64,000 nucleotides of DNA, from positions 1 to 64,000 of the forward strand of contig NZ_LNYU01000003.1 of NCBI RefSeq assembly GCF_001468135.1. Reading direction: 5' to 3'. The stretch comes from Legionella santicrucis (GTDB taxonomy: Bacteria > Pseudomonadota > Gammaproteobacteria > Legionellales > Legionellaceae). How positions within the stretch are numbered: position 1 is the first letter of the stretch; every line of letters begins with the position of its first letter. The position numbers were made by a program, and so were the translations under genes. The notes beneath the pieces were generated by a model, which saw only the letters and a list, made by a program, of their open reading frames with translations, made no database searches and was not told where the DNA came from. Of this stretch, positions 25,897-36,100 are shown in pieces.

Positions 25897-26727
25897 ATGC
25901 AAAATGTTACATTAAAATTTAATGTTCTTGGTTATCATCTAAATGAAAATGATATAAGTCAACTTTTAGATTTAGATAATCAGTCATATTGCAATGAAAG
26001 AAAGTGGATATGTGCTTTTTTTGAATTAGATTCATCAGAACTTTATAGGGCTTTGCTTGAGAGATATGTAGAAGCCTGCGATATAATGACAAATATAAGT
26101 GCTGGAACCACTCAAGAAAATATCCATACAAAATTAATTAGTACATTAAGTTCGGCAAAGAAAACTTTTTCGTTTGGGGAATACCTTGCGTGTATTGAGC
26201 TTTGTGCACTGCATGGAGAAATGTTAGCAAATTATCTATGCATTACTAGCAGTGATGAATTAATAAATAATATTGGTAACATGGAATCAAAGGATCAGAT
26301 AAAAATTAGAAGTAGAGGAGATACAAAATTAATTAACATTGCAAACAACTTAGACCAAAGTTTACGAATTCGATGGCTTCAACATGCAAAAATAATCTCA
26401 GACACTGAAAGAAAAAATTTAATTGACGTCCATAGGTTAAGAACTAATTATTTTCATCGCTGGTCAACAAAAATTCATAATCAAAAAAAAGATGCTTTAA
26501 AAGCTCTCGAACAAATTTCAAATGTAAGTGCTAACTTTTTAGAGTTATTGGGCTCAGGTAGCAATGTAAATGAGCATAATTTCAAAAGAGTCAAACAATA
26601 CATGGAAATTGTTAAATATCCTAATCAAACAATAACAATTCCTCTCTCTCAGAATAAAATTTATAAACTTTTAATCAGTTTTTTAACACATGTCAAAAAA
26701 TATTTTACTAATGTCGATAAACACTAA
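25897..26727 (+). CDS. HEPN-like protein of unknown role
   Basis: 276 aa, all-helical in appearance, no membrane segment. The stretch DVHRLRTNYFHRWS (near residue 175) has the R-x4-H pattern of HEPN domains, a fold of RNases and nucleotidyltransferase partners, with further helices after it. An acidic-aromatic first half (KWICAFFELDSSELYRALLERY) is not recognised. Its ATG is only 14 bp beyond the right end of the IS, without a normal promoter or Shine-Dalgarno, so the IS may have cut off its true 5' end or may drive it. No nucleotidyltransferase partner lies next door. HEPN is inferred from a short motif. Confidence 0.5.
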   Translation: MQNVTLKFNVLGYHLNENDISQLLDLDNQSYCNERKWICAFFELDSSELYRALLERYVEACDIMTNISAGTTQENIHTKLISTLSSAKKTFSFGEYLACIELCALHGEMLANYLCITSSDELINNIGNMESKDQIKIRSRGDTKLINIANNLDQSLRIRWLQHAKIISDTERKNLIDVHRLRTNYFHRWSTKIHNQKKDALKALEQISNVSANFLELLGSGSNVNEHNFKRVKQYMEIVKYPNQTITIPLSQNKIYKLLISFLTHVKKYFTNVDKH

Positions 26728-26736
26728 TTAACTATT

Positions 26737-28047
26737 TTATAAATCATTCTTGCTTAATCTTACACAACCTCTAAATAACTTAGCGTCACTGGCAAATTGT
26801 ACTGACTCAGTACAATAAGAAAAAACAAATCGGTTATCTGTCTCCCTTAAACCTTCAGAGCATAGAATACTGTGATTATTAGAAGATTTATAATGGTAAA
26901 AAGAAAATTCTGTTTGTTTACTCACATGGTAAAGTGGACTTCCAAACGCGGAACTATTATCGGCAGTAAATTCCGACTGATAAGCCAACAACACATTTTT
27001 TAGCATTTCCAGTTCACTATAAGCGCTGTTGCTTTGATTTGTTTTAAATGTATTAATCTTGGCGAAGGGGCACTGTAAGGGATAATAAACGCTATCAGAC
27101 TGGCCATTTAATGTTGACGGCACCATTACGGTCGCTGTGTATTCTAAGTCATAACATTCATTATAAACTTTCTGAATCGTTTTAACGGGGAAGTACTGCT
27201 CATCAATTGCCGGCTTCACACCAATACCTGAGCCCATGCAAATATTAAAAATGTATTTTGCTGTATCCATGATGAATGGCGTAGGTCTGAAACGATTAAT
27301 ACTTTTGGCACTGAGGAATAAATCGTTACAGGAAGCATCATAAGTATTTTGCGTCAGCTTTTTCCTTAACGACTCCGAGAAATATAGTTTCAGCTTAAGC
27401 CATTTATCATTATGTTTGACTTCATTGATAAACTGCTCAGAAAAATAAAGAATCTCACTATGCCAATTATCGTTAGTATTTTTATCCTTTAATATCTCTT
27501 TGAATACCTGGTAATGTTCATAAGGAGATTTGGGAGCCGATACAGCAACATTAAAATATTTCTGGACTCTAGCATGTTTTCTTTTACAACCGATATTCGG
27601 CAATAAAAAGGATGAAAGCGCACCAGAAGAAACAGACAGCACATTGTTATCTACAGTCTGATCTTCATCAAAAATAACCTGCATATTAAAAATTGCACCA
27701 GGTCCCTGGACACAGTCTGGAAAGATGCGCTCATCTTCTCCAAAATAATGCCACTCACAAAATTTATCCAGTATCAATCCCAAAGGCAGACTATTTTTAC
27801 CATAGCCAAGATGATTGAATAACTCATTATCGGTGTGTTTGCTGTCAATCTTTTCCATTTGGCCACTACTGGTTGGCAGATAGGCATGATTTTTAATACC
27901 GAAATGTTCACCAAATTTATAACGAGCTACAAAGAATGGTATTTTTTTACCAGGTTTAATTTCTTCAATGACTCGATATATCGATTCATTGACTGGTTTT
28001 ACCTTATGTTTGATTTCATCCCATGAAACTTTAGTAATATTGTTCAT
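26737..28047 (-). CDS. hypothetical protein, divergent from POT gene
   Basis: 436 aa, soluble, no signal peptide. I do not recognise the family. It is rich in aromatic residues with scattered Cys and His (for example CEWHYFGEDERIFPDCVQGPG near residues 93-113, and IGCKRKHARVQKYFNVAVSAPKSPYEHY near 155-180). The base composition is a little higher in GC than the HEPN-like gene to its right. It diverges from a peptide-transporter-like gene across 130 bp that hold a hairpin dyad, so the two may form one functional unit, for example uptake and use of a peptide-like compound. That link rests on position only. Confidence 0.6.
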   Translation of the reverse strand: MNNITKVSWDEIKHKVKPVNESIYRVIEEIKPGKKIPFFVARYKFGEHFGIKNHAYLPTSSGQMEKIDSKHTDNELFNHLGYGKNSLPLGLILDKFCEWHYFGEDERIFPDCVQGPGAIFNMQVIFDEDQTVDNNVLSVSSGALSSFLLPNIGCKRKHARVQKYFNVAVSAPKSPYEHYQVFKEILKDKNTNDNWHSEILYFSEQFINEVKHNDKWLKLKLYFSESLRKKLTQNTYDASCNDLFLSAKSINRFRPTPFIMDTAKYIFNICMGSGIGVKPAIDEQYFPVKTIQKVYNECYDLEYTATVMVPSTLNGQSDSVYYPLQCPFAKINTFKTNQSNSAYSELEMLKNVLLAYQSEFTADNSSAFGSPLYHVSKQTEFSFYHYKSSNNHSILCSEGLRETDNRFVFSYCTESVQFASDAKLFRGCVRLSKNDL

Positions 28048-28076
28048 TCCTAAACACCATATAGCAATTAAATATC

Positions 28077-28106
28077 AATTATCCTTTCTTAAAAAGAAGG
28101 ATAATT
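28077..28106. promoter_or_regulatory. dyad in divergent promoter region
   Basis: Perfect 10-bp arms AATTATCCTT and AAGGATAATT with a 10-nt AT-rich centre, midway between the two divergent genes. It could be an operator for both. There is no T-run, so it is not a terminator. Confidence 0.45.
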
Positions 28107-28177
28107 GAAGAAAGGGATTAAGTTTATCCATTTTTAATGGTAGAGTCACTTTCCAAAATAGTTTTAGGGAAAAAATT

Positions 28178-29659
28178 ATGTTGTTACCAGAAAAAATGCC
28201 AAAAGGAATTATGTCCCTGTATTTAATACAGGCTTTTTCAACCTTTTCCTATGCAATTCTATATTCCTCATTATCTCTGTTTCTCACTAAACAATTAGGA
28301 TTGTCTAATACCTTTTCAAACAGCATTGTTGGGTTATTTCTAGCATTTAACTATGTTTTACATTTACTAGGTGGTGTGGTTGGTGGACGATTTCTAAGTA
28401 ACCGATCCTTATTTTTAATTACCACAGCCATACAAACCATTGGTATTTTACTTTTGGCACTATCAATTAAGTCGCTGCTTTATCTTGGGCTAAGTTTATT
28501 TCTTGTTGGATGTGGCTTAAATACTACTGCATACAACAACATACTGACACAGCGCTTTGCACCGGATGATAACCGCAGAGATAAAGCTTTTTTCTTGAGC
28601 TATTCCAGCATGAACGTCGGCTTTTGCGCTGGCTACATCATCAGCGGCTTTTTTGATTACTCCAATCAGTATCAAACTCTGCTCTATGCCAGCATAATTC
28701 CAAACGTAATCTCGCTTTTCCTTATGTGGAGTTATTGGGCAAACCTGAACGATCGTGATACCTCCCTACTCAAAGTTAAGGGCAAAGCTTCGCTGAATTA
28801 CAAAAAAAATATTGGTTGGGGAATTATATTATCACTTATCCCATTCACTTTGCTTTGTTTTCATAAAGCACAGCTCAGTAATGGGGTTGTAGTAGGCTTC
28901 AGCGTTATTATGTTTTTTGTCATTTTGTATCTTGGCCACCAACAAAAATCGACTTTAGATAAGCAAAAAATTATGACTTTTCTAATCCTAACAGTAACAT
29001 CAATCCTATTCTGGATGATCTACTTTACAGGCCCAATGGGCGTAACCCTATTCATTAAAAACAATGTCGACAAAAACATGTTCCATTATGAAATGGCAAC
29101 TCAATGGATTTTGAATATCAATGCCATTGTGATAATTATAGGGGCTCCGTTATTATCAATAGTGATAACAAGACTACAGATAAAAGGATACAATGTATCA
29201 GTAACCAAACAATTTATCTGGGCCTTTCTGATACTGGCAGGTTCCTTCTTTTTGTTATCAGGTGGTATTCTCTCTGCCAATATGGATGGATATATTAATG
29301 TTTATTGGGTGATACTTCATTTTATCACGCAAGCAATTGCGGAGTTATTGATAGGACCAGTAGGCTATGCCATGATCGGCAGAATTTCCCCACCACAATT
29401 ACAAGGCGTCCTCATGGGCACCTGGATGATGGTATCAGGCGTATCAGCATCGTTATCACATTATTTTTCTAATGCCATGACCAAAGGTGAATCCACGAAT
29501 CCATTGCTATCCAATGGCGATTATCTGCATGTGTTTAACCAGTTAGGGATGTGGGCACTATTGGGCGCTGTTTTCCTTCACTTAATCGCCAAAAGAATTA
29601 AGACTGTTATTGAGCAGAAAAGTGACTCAGGATTACCGGAGGCTATAACAACCGCATAA
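28178..29659 (+). CDS. POT/MFS-type peptide transporter-like protein
   Basis: 493 aa with 12-14 TM segments. The overall pattern fits the proton-dependent oligopeptide transporter (DtpA-like) family: GLFLAFNYVLHLLGGVVGGRFLSNR, then SYSSMNVGFCAGYIISGF (PTR2-like loop), and late IAELLIGPVGYAMIGRISPPQLQG, close to the POT segment E-x-x-x-P-x-G. The ExxER proton motif of helix 1 is replaced (LIQAFSTFSYAILYS), so coupling or substrate may differ. Legionella lives on host peptides and amino acids, and such carriers are common. The start follows a weak site. It is divergent from the unknown gene to the left. Confidence 0.8.
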   Translation: MLLPEKMPKGIMSLYLIQAFSTFSYAILYSSLSLFLTKQLGLSNTFSNSIVGLFLAFNYVLHLLGGVVGGRFLSNRSLFLITTAIQTIGILLLALSIKSLLYLGLSLFLVGCGLNTTAYNNILTQRFAPDDNRRDKAFFLSYSSMNVGFCAGYIISGFFDYSNQYQTLLYASIIPNVISLFLMWSYWANLNDRDTSLLKVKGKASLNYKKNIGWGIILSLIPFTLLCFHKAQLSNGVVVGFSVIMFFVILYLGHQQKSTLDKQKIMTFLILTVTSILFWMIYFTGPMGVTLFIKNNVDKNMFHYEMATQWILNINAIVIIIGAPLLSIVITRLQIKGYNVSVTKQFIWAFLILAGSFFLLSGGILSANMDGYINVYWVILHFITQAIAELLIGPVGYAMIGRISPPQLQGVLMGTWMMVSGVSASLSHYFSNAMTKGESTNPLLSNGDYLHVFNQLGMWALLGAVFLHLIAKRIKTVIEQKSDSGLPEAITTA

Positions 29660-29818
29660 AAAAGGTATCAAACGCAAACAATTGATATAAAACAGAGCAG
29701 AATTGCATTTTACCTCTGATCTTTTCCATGTAAAAAAACTAATTTTATCGATATCACAGCTATGGTTTACTGTTTCTCGACTGGACTATGCCGTAATAAA
29801 TGAAAGTGGGGTTGTTAC

Positions 29819-30061
29819 ATGGAATGTTTTATCAAGGTTTCAGAACCTGTTATTGATGTTAAGTTTCAATTAAAAAAAGATACTCAGAAATATTTGATTG
29901 ATTATATTCTTTCCTACAGCGAGTTGGACTGTAAAGAACTAGCCCAAGTACTTGAAGTCAGCCCCTTGGTAGCCAGCCAAGTTTTGGCAGGGAAAGAATT
30001 CTTAGGGCCAGAGAAGGCTCATAACTTATTCCATTATTTTCTTATGATAATTTGCCACTAA
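29819..30061 (+). CDS. small HTH-like protein
   Basis: 80 aa. The second half (DCKELAQVLEVSPLVASQVLAGKEFLGPEKAHNLFHYF) has the spacing of a helix-turn-helix of the Cro/C1 or Xre type: helix ELAQVLEV, turn, recognition helix PLVASQVLAG. The first half is a basic strand/helix segment. It starts at an ATG behind GGGGTTGTTAC. It ends 13 bp before the converging methyltransferase gene and may be its control protein or simply belong to the neighbouring chromosome segment. Confidence 0.55.
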   Translation: MECFIKVSEPVIDVKFQLKKDTQKYLIDYILSYSELDCKELAQVLEVSPLVASQVLAGKEFLGPEKAHNLFHYFLMIICH

Positions 30062-30074
30062 TAGATATATTTCT

Positions 30075-33000
30075 TTAGATTGCTGAAATTCTCTTCTTCT
30101 TTATAGATTTTTTAGAATGCTCTATAAGGTTGTTACTTAGTTCAACAACCTTAATTTCTTCAGGAGTTAGAGAATAAATCTTATACACTAAAATATTAAT
30201 CTGCTTTTCGCAGGTATGGACTTTATCTATTTTGATTGGGTTTTCCAAATAGTCAGGAGCTTTAGTAATTTCCATTATTTTATCAACTAGGGCTATTAAG
30301 GATTCTTGGTATTCTGATTTTTCGAACTTAATGGGAAGTCTTTTTAAGTAGGTTGTTTTAACTTGTGCAAAAGTTCTTTTTTCTCCTTCTTGAGCTATGT
30401 CTGCATATAGGTAATTAAAAAGACTAGAATTAAGCAAACCCAAGATATATTTTATATCTATTTGGGAATATTTATCCTTTATGGCAATTAAATGAACAGT
30501 TCGATCTAGATAATAGCCAGATGTATCCAGAGTTGCAATAATTTTGTTGGCAGTTTGACGATAAATAATCTTTGGGTTTGTTTCTAATAAACTCTTAGTA
30601 AATCTAAAAGTGTCTTTTTCAGGATTTAAGTATGATTCAAAGTTATGCTTAAGGAAATTTGTTGTTTCTTTTATATAATAACGAAAAATATTCCTGCCTT
30701 TTAAAAAAGGAATGTCCCGCTTATCTTTTAAATTCCCAGAATAGAATACACGATTACCTATTGAATCTCCCCCACGTTGTTTACCCCTACCTTTGGTCCA
30801 ATAATTGAAGCCTACGTCTTTGATATGTAGAATCTCTTTTGCCTGACGCACGTTTTTCAGATTCATCAGTTTCAGATATAAACTGTTATCAACCTTAAGA
30901 TTATTAGTTGATGGTTCTTTTATGGATACCTTATTTTTTAATATTTCACTGAAGGAGTTTATTGGAGTATTTAGACAATACTCATAGGGGAATTCTATTT
31001 CTTTTTGCTTCTGACAAGAGATTGTGCAAACAAAAACTGTAGGATCCTCAAAAATGCGCGATTCTTTAAAATCTAATATTTCCTTTATAACCATTTGCTT
31101 CGTCAATAACTTCCGGAAATCTTTGAAATAGTCACCATTTAAAAAAGTATTGGATGAAATATAAGTTAATACTCCACCATATGCTAATAAGTTTAATCCA
31201 CACTCATAGAAAGCGATGGATATGTCATTGTTCCTCTTAAACGTCGGGTAAATCTCCTCTAATTGCTCCTTTAAATGATCATCATAAACTATTTTGTAAG
31301 GTGGATTCGCGATTACTATATCAAACCCTTTTTTCTCCTCAAATACTTCAGAGAAGTATGCCTCAAAATCAAATTTCTTAATGCCATTGGTGATTTTATT
31401 TATTAACTCCAATATTTCTTCTTGATATTGTTTCTTTATTTTGAATTGATTCTCATTAAAATATTTTAATTTTATGTTCTTAAGTTTTTTTAATAATGAA
31501 ATTTCCAATTTCTTATCTTTCACGTTTAAAAGCGAGTCTCCGAGTACAACCTTGTAATCAAGATTTGGAAGAGGTTTTACTTGTTTTATATCTACTTCGT
31601 CGACTACTAGCGATAACCACAAACGAAGTCTTGCAATTTCTACAGCACCTTGATCAATATCTACTCCAAATAGACAATTTTGAATTGTATTAAATTTTAA
31701 ATTGTAAGAAGAATGTTCATCATCTATTTTCATCCACCTAGTCAACAGCAATCTCAAGTTAACAATTTCATGCATTATGCCAATTAGAAATTCCCCAGAT
31801 CCTACTGCTGGATCGCAAATGCTTATGTTTTTCAATATTTCATCGATGAGCATGGCATTGTTCTGGATAGCTTTAGAAGAAATATGTAACTTAATTAGTT
31901 GTTCAATTTCTCGTTTAGGAATGGAATGTTTGAAAATTGCCCCCAGATAAAGAGATAAACTCTCTTGGCACATATATTGTACAACTTCTCGAGGTGTGTA
32001 ATATGCACATTTAGATTTCCTGTCTTTAATTTCCAAGAGCTTTTCAAATACTTTGCCAAGCATTTCCGGATCTACGCCTACTTCATGTTCGAGAGGTTCG
32101 TCTTCCTTAACGGTGAAATTATAAAGGTCAAAGATATCAAGTATCCCAGTGCCAATATTATTTTTCTTATCCGGTAATTTATTTGAAAAAAGCTCATCTG
32201 GTATTAATAACTTTATGTTCTGCCATCTGTAGTTATTAATAGGGTCAAATAAACCGCTGTTTAAAAAGGGTATCCGACAATCAAATAATCTATAATAATC
32301 ACTGTGGCGTTTTAATCGCAATGCTTCATATAGCATGGGCTCCAAAATATCATTAAAGAAATTTTGATTTTCTCTCTTTCTATCAAACAGATCTCTCAGA
32401 AAACTCTTGGAGCCTGTACCCCAATTTTCATTAACTTTAACACCTAACCAACCTTTCTTTTGCAAGAAATATAGAAAGACAATTTGTCCCAATAACTTCC
32501 TAGCAAAAAGGTGAGTTTCAACATTTTTTTTCTCAAATTCTTTTCTAACTTCCTCATCCTTATCTTTAATTTTATCGATTTCTTCTTTGAGAGTTAAAAA
32601 TAAATTTAAGTATTTATCATAGAATTCATTTGTGACCTTTTCTTTACTAAAAATCTCTGAAATTGTATTCAAAGTCGGACAAATATCATTTTCTAAAACT
32701 GGCACAAATTGTTCTTGAGCTGTATGACATTTTTCATTTTCTCCAACTAGAAACGTATTGCTATTAGCTGTTCCAAGTTCAATTCTATTCCCATGATTTA
32801 AGCTATATTCAATTGATACTAAAGAAAGCCGCCAGTCCTCATTACTAGGAGAAACATAAGCAACCAAAGCAGCGTCTCTATCAGAGTTGTGAAGTAATTT
32901 AGCTATAGTGTTACGTAAACCTACTCTTACTCGTTCTAAAGAACTTGTTTTGTGTAAATTTGCAACCATAATATCTATGTGTCTATTGTTAACATCTGTA

Positions 33001-33170
33001 TAGGATGCGAGTAATTCTATTTTGCTTATATATTCAGAATCACTGATAATAGATTCATTGACTATATTAAATTTCTTGAAGATATTTTTTGTAAATTCAA
33101 AATATCGCGCTTCATCAAAACGATTGTGAAGGGTATTTTCTACTATTTTTATAGCTGCTTTCTTCTTCAT
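30075..33170 (-). CDS. Eco57I-type N6-adenine DNA methyltransferase
   Basis: 1031 aa. The SAM-binding motif CDPAVGSGEFL lies near residue 451, VDIDQGAVEIARLRLWLSL follows, and the catalytic NPPY (VIANPPYKIV) is near residue 620, so it should methylate adenine N6. The N-terminal 130 residues match the leader of type IIG/PglX-like proteins (IDIMVANLHKTSSLERVRVGLR, AALVAYVSP), which may be a worn nuclease or docking domain. The C-terminal 350 residues look like a TaqI-C-type target-recognition domain (LKDKRDIPFLKGRNIFRYY onward). Its ATG overlaps the helicase stop as ATGA behind AAGGAG, so the two are co-translated. Likely the self-marking subunit of a two-gene defence system. Confidence 0.85.
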   Translation of the reverse strand: MKKKAAIKIVENTLHNRFDEARYFEFTKNIFKKFNIVNESIISDSEYISKIELLASYTDVNNRHIDIMVANLHKTSSLERVRVGLRNTIAKLLHNSDRDAALVAYVSPSNEDWRLSLVSIEYSLNHGNRIELGTANSNTFLVGENEKCHTAQEQFVPVLENDICPTLNTISEIFSKEKVTNEFYDKYLNLFLTLKEEIDKIKDKDEEVRKEFEKKNVETHLFARKLLGQIVFLYFLQKKGWLGVKVNENWGTGSKSFLRDLFDRKRENQNFFNDILEPMLYEALRLKRHSDYYRLFDCRIPFLNSGLFDPINNYRWQNIKLLIPDELFSNKLPDKKNNIGTGILDIFDLYNFTVKEDEPLEHEVGVDPEMLGKVFEKLLEIKDRKSKCAYYTPREVVQYMCQESLSLYLGAIFKHSIPKREIEQLIKLHISSKAIQNNAMLIDEILKNISICDPAVGSGEFLIGIMHEIVNLRLLLTRWMKIDDEHSSYNLKFNTIQNCLFGVDIDQGAVEIARLRLWLSLVVDEVDIKQVKPLPNLDYKVVLGDSLLNVKDKKLEISLLKKLKNIKLKYFNENQFKIKKQYQEEILELINKITNGIKKFDFEAYFSEVFEEKKGFDIVIANPPYKIVYDDHLKEQLEEIYPTFKRNNDISIAFYECGLNLLAYGGVLTYISSNTFLNGDYFKDFRKLLTKQMVIKEILDFKESRIFEDPTVFVCTISCQKQKEIEFPYEYCLNTPINSFSEILKNKVSIKEPSTNNLKVDNSLYLKLMNLKNVRQAKEILHIKDVGFNYWTKGRGKQRGGDSIGNRVFYSGNLKDKRDIPFLKGRNIFRYYIKETTNFLKHNFESYLNPEKDTFRFTKSLLETNPKIIYRQTANKIIATLDTSGYYLDRTVHLIAIKDKYSQIDIKYILGLLNSSLFNYLYADIAQEGEKRTFAQVKTTYLKRLPIKFEKSEYQESLIALVDKIMEITKAPDYLENPIKIDKVHTCEKQINILVYKIYSLTPEEIKVVELSNNLIEHSKKSIKKKRISAI

Positions 33171-36100
33171 GGATGCAACTCCTTAAAATAGGCAGATAAA
33201 ATAACTTCCATATACGCCGATGTTTTATCAGTTCGCTCAGAAAAATGGCTTGCTAATAGTTCTTTTGGAATGTGTTCCCTAAGTACACACAAAATACCTA
33301 AGAGGTTTTGTTCGACTTTTCCAATATGCTTTTTCAAAGCCTCTAGCACTTGTTTTATGGTGTGTTTCGGTAATGCTCCTGCTTTAATTTGATTTTGGAT
33401 TAGATGGATATAACCAACTTGCTCTGCTGTTAATTGACTGGTATCCCTAAAAATTGCTTTAATATATTTCAACAATTGGCTACTGCTGTCTCTGGATTTA
33501 CTTGGCATAGTTTGAAAAATTTTTTCAGCGGTAATCTCTTTAAATGCTTTTTTATTACAATGTAGTTTGTCAAAATAATCATCAGGAAATTGGGTGCGTT
33601 CTTCTTGCACATTTGATTCAAGTAATTTAGCAGCTTCGATAAAATCAAGCTCTTTTGTTTTATTGTTGGTAGTTAAGAAAAATTTTTCAATTTTGTTTTT
33701 TCTGAAAAAAGTAAGCAGACCATTTATAGTTTGAGTTTCTTTGGCAGTCCTTGCCTTTTTAGGTAGTCCTTTAATTAATTCAAATAGTTCCGGATTATTT
33801 TTTTGAACCTCTCGAATAGTCTGAAAATATTTAAGCTCACTGTCTGAATCATCTTCTTCTTGAAGTATATTTTTATATGTTAGTTGGCTAAATAATTCAT
33901 GTGATTCAAGTACTTCTGTTTCAGTTAATAAATGAGCATCGTCACCCAATAAAGTTATAAATGATTGAATTTTAGCTTCAGCAGCTTCTTGTAATTTAAT
34001 TTTTTCATTTGACTGTTTAGTTGGAAAAAAATTAAAGCTATATATTTTTTTAAATGGGGTATCAACCCGATTGATACGACCAACGCGCTGTCTCAGACGA
34101 GTAGGATTCCAAGGAATATCATAATTAATGACTGTATTGGATGCGTGTAAATTTACGCCTTCAGCCAGTATTTCTGTTGTGACGAGAATTCTATAATCAT
34201 TTTTTGGGGCCCTCGCACGAGCATCAAAATTGTCAACTACTAACTGTCTAGAAACTGGTTTTGTACTGCTTGTGAATAAAAGTATTTTATTGGGAAAAAC
34301 AATATTTAATTGATGATCCAAATACTCCGCTGTTTCTTTTGATTCTGTGAATACAATAATCTTATGTTGTTTTAAGATGGGATGGGTGGATAGTAGATGT
34401 ACAAAATAATCAATTTTTGGATCACGTTCAACCTTACCCCATAATTTTCTAATTTCGTACAATATCTGAAGATCAGTTTCCAGATCTTCTTTTAAATTAT
34501 CTGAAAAGTCCTCACTAGAATAATGCTTGGCTTTATCTTCTTCAATTAAGCGTTGGATAGATTCGTCGTCATCATTTTCCAATAGTTCAAAAATTTTTGA
34601 GGCATATTTCTTACTAAGATATACATGTCCAGCTTCAAACTCCCGTAAGAAAAGTTCATAATTGTTGATAAAACGGCCAATTGTCTTTTTAAAAGCATGA
34701 AAACTACTTTCTAATCTTTTTATCAGCAATATTTTCATGAACTTGCTTAAGTTTTCTTGCGTCTGGATTTCCTCTTGTGCTTTTCTTTTTTTGAAATAAC
34801 GCATGAATTTATAGCGAGCGTATTTAAATTCTTGGGTCACTAGCTCTAAGCTTTTATCAAAAATATGGCTTTCTATTTCGTTTAGCTGATAATAAATAGG
34901 CTCTGGTGGAATAACTTCTGGGAACTCAAGCCCCTGTGTTTTAAGATCATCTGAAAAATATTTTTCAATTTCTTTTCTAGTTCTTCTAATCATGATGTGT
35001 TTTAAAACAGATTCACGAATCTTATTTGCATTATCTTTGATGGTTTGCAGGTATTCTTCTCTATCTTTTTGTCTATCCAGTTTATTTATTTTCTGTTCAA
35101 GATCTCGAAAAAATACTTCCAAATTTCGAACATTAGGAATGTTGCTGTCTTTCCCATTCTGAAATAATTTAATCTGACTAAGTAGATCTGTAGGAGTGTT
35201 ATTCAGTGGAGTTGCAGATACTAGTATTACTCGTTTGTTACGACAAATACGAGCTAATTTATCATAAGATATTGTAGTTTCAGTTCGAAACCGGTGGGAT
35301 TCATCAACAATAACATTCTTATATCCTTCTGTACCTTGATTTAAAAGTATGTCTAGTTTGCCTAATGACTCGTAATGAACAGAGATATTAAAATCCGAAA
35401 AAACATCAGGCCATGATCCAGCATTTTCTTTAGTAAGCAGTACAGGAGGAGCAATTACTAATGTTCTTCCATCAAGTTGACTAGCTAACATTGCAGCCAT
35501 ATATGTCTTGCCAAGACCAACCACGTCGGATAAAAAAACACCACCGTACTCATCTAGAATTTTTTTTGCATTAAGCACAGCTTGAGATTGATATTCTAGT
35601 TTCTTAAAATTATCTGGGAGATAATCAAGATTAATTCCCTCATCGACATTTAACTCGTTTTTAAAATATTCATATAAAAATTTGAGATAAAGTTGATAAG
35701 GAGTAATTTGGTCATTAAGCCATGTTTTGGTTTGGATGGTTTCTGTATAAATTTCTTCTAATGGAACTGCATCTTCCCATAGCTTTTCAAATTGAGTTTT
35801 TGCAAATTGGTAGTCAAAATTATTTTTGAGTTCGACATTAAACTCCAGGTTATCCACTAACCCTGAAGCAGTAAAATTACTTGAGCCAGTTATAATTCGG
35901 CCTTGATCGCGGTCATCCTCTTTAAATGAAAAAATGTAAAGCTTGGAATGTATATTTCCTCTTGGATAAGCACGTATTTCAAGCTTTTCTGAATTTATCC
36001 AATTGATAAATTTATTAATTCCTTTTTCTACATACTCAGTATCTTCAGAAATTTCTAATTCCGAAGCTAATACACTGGAAAACTTCTCTTTCGTTTCTAC

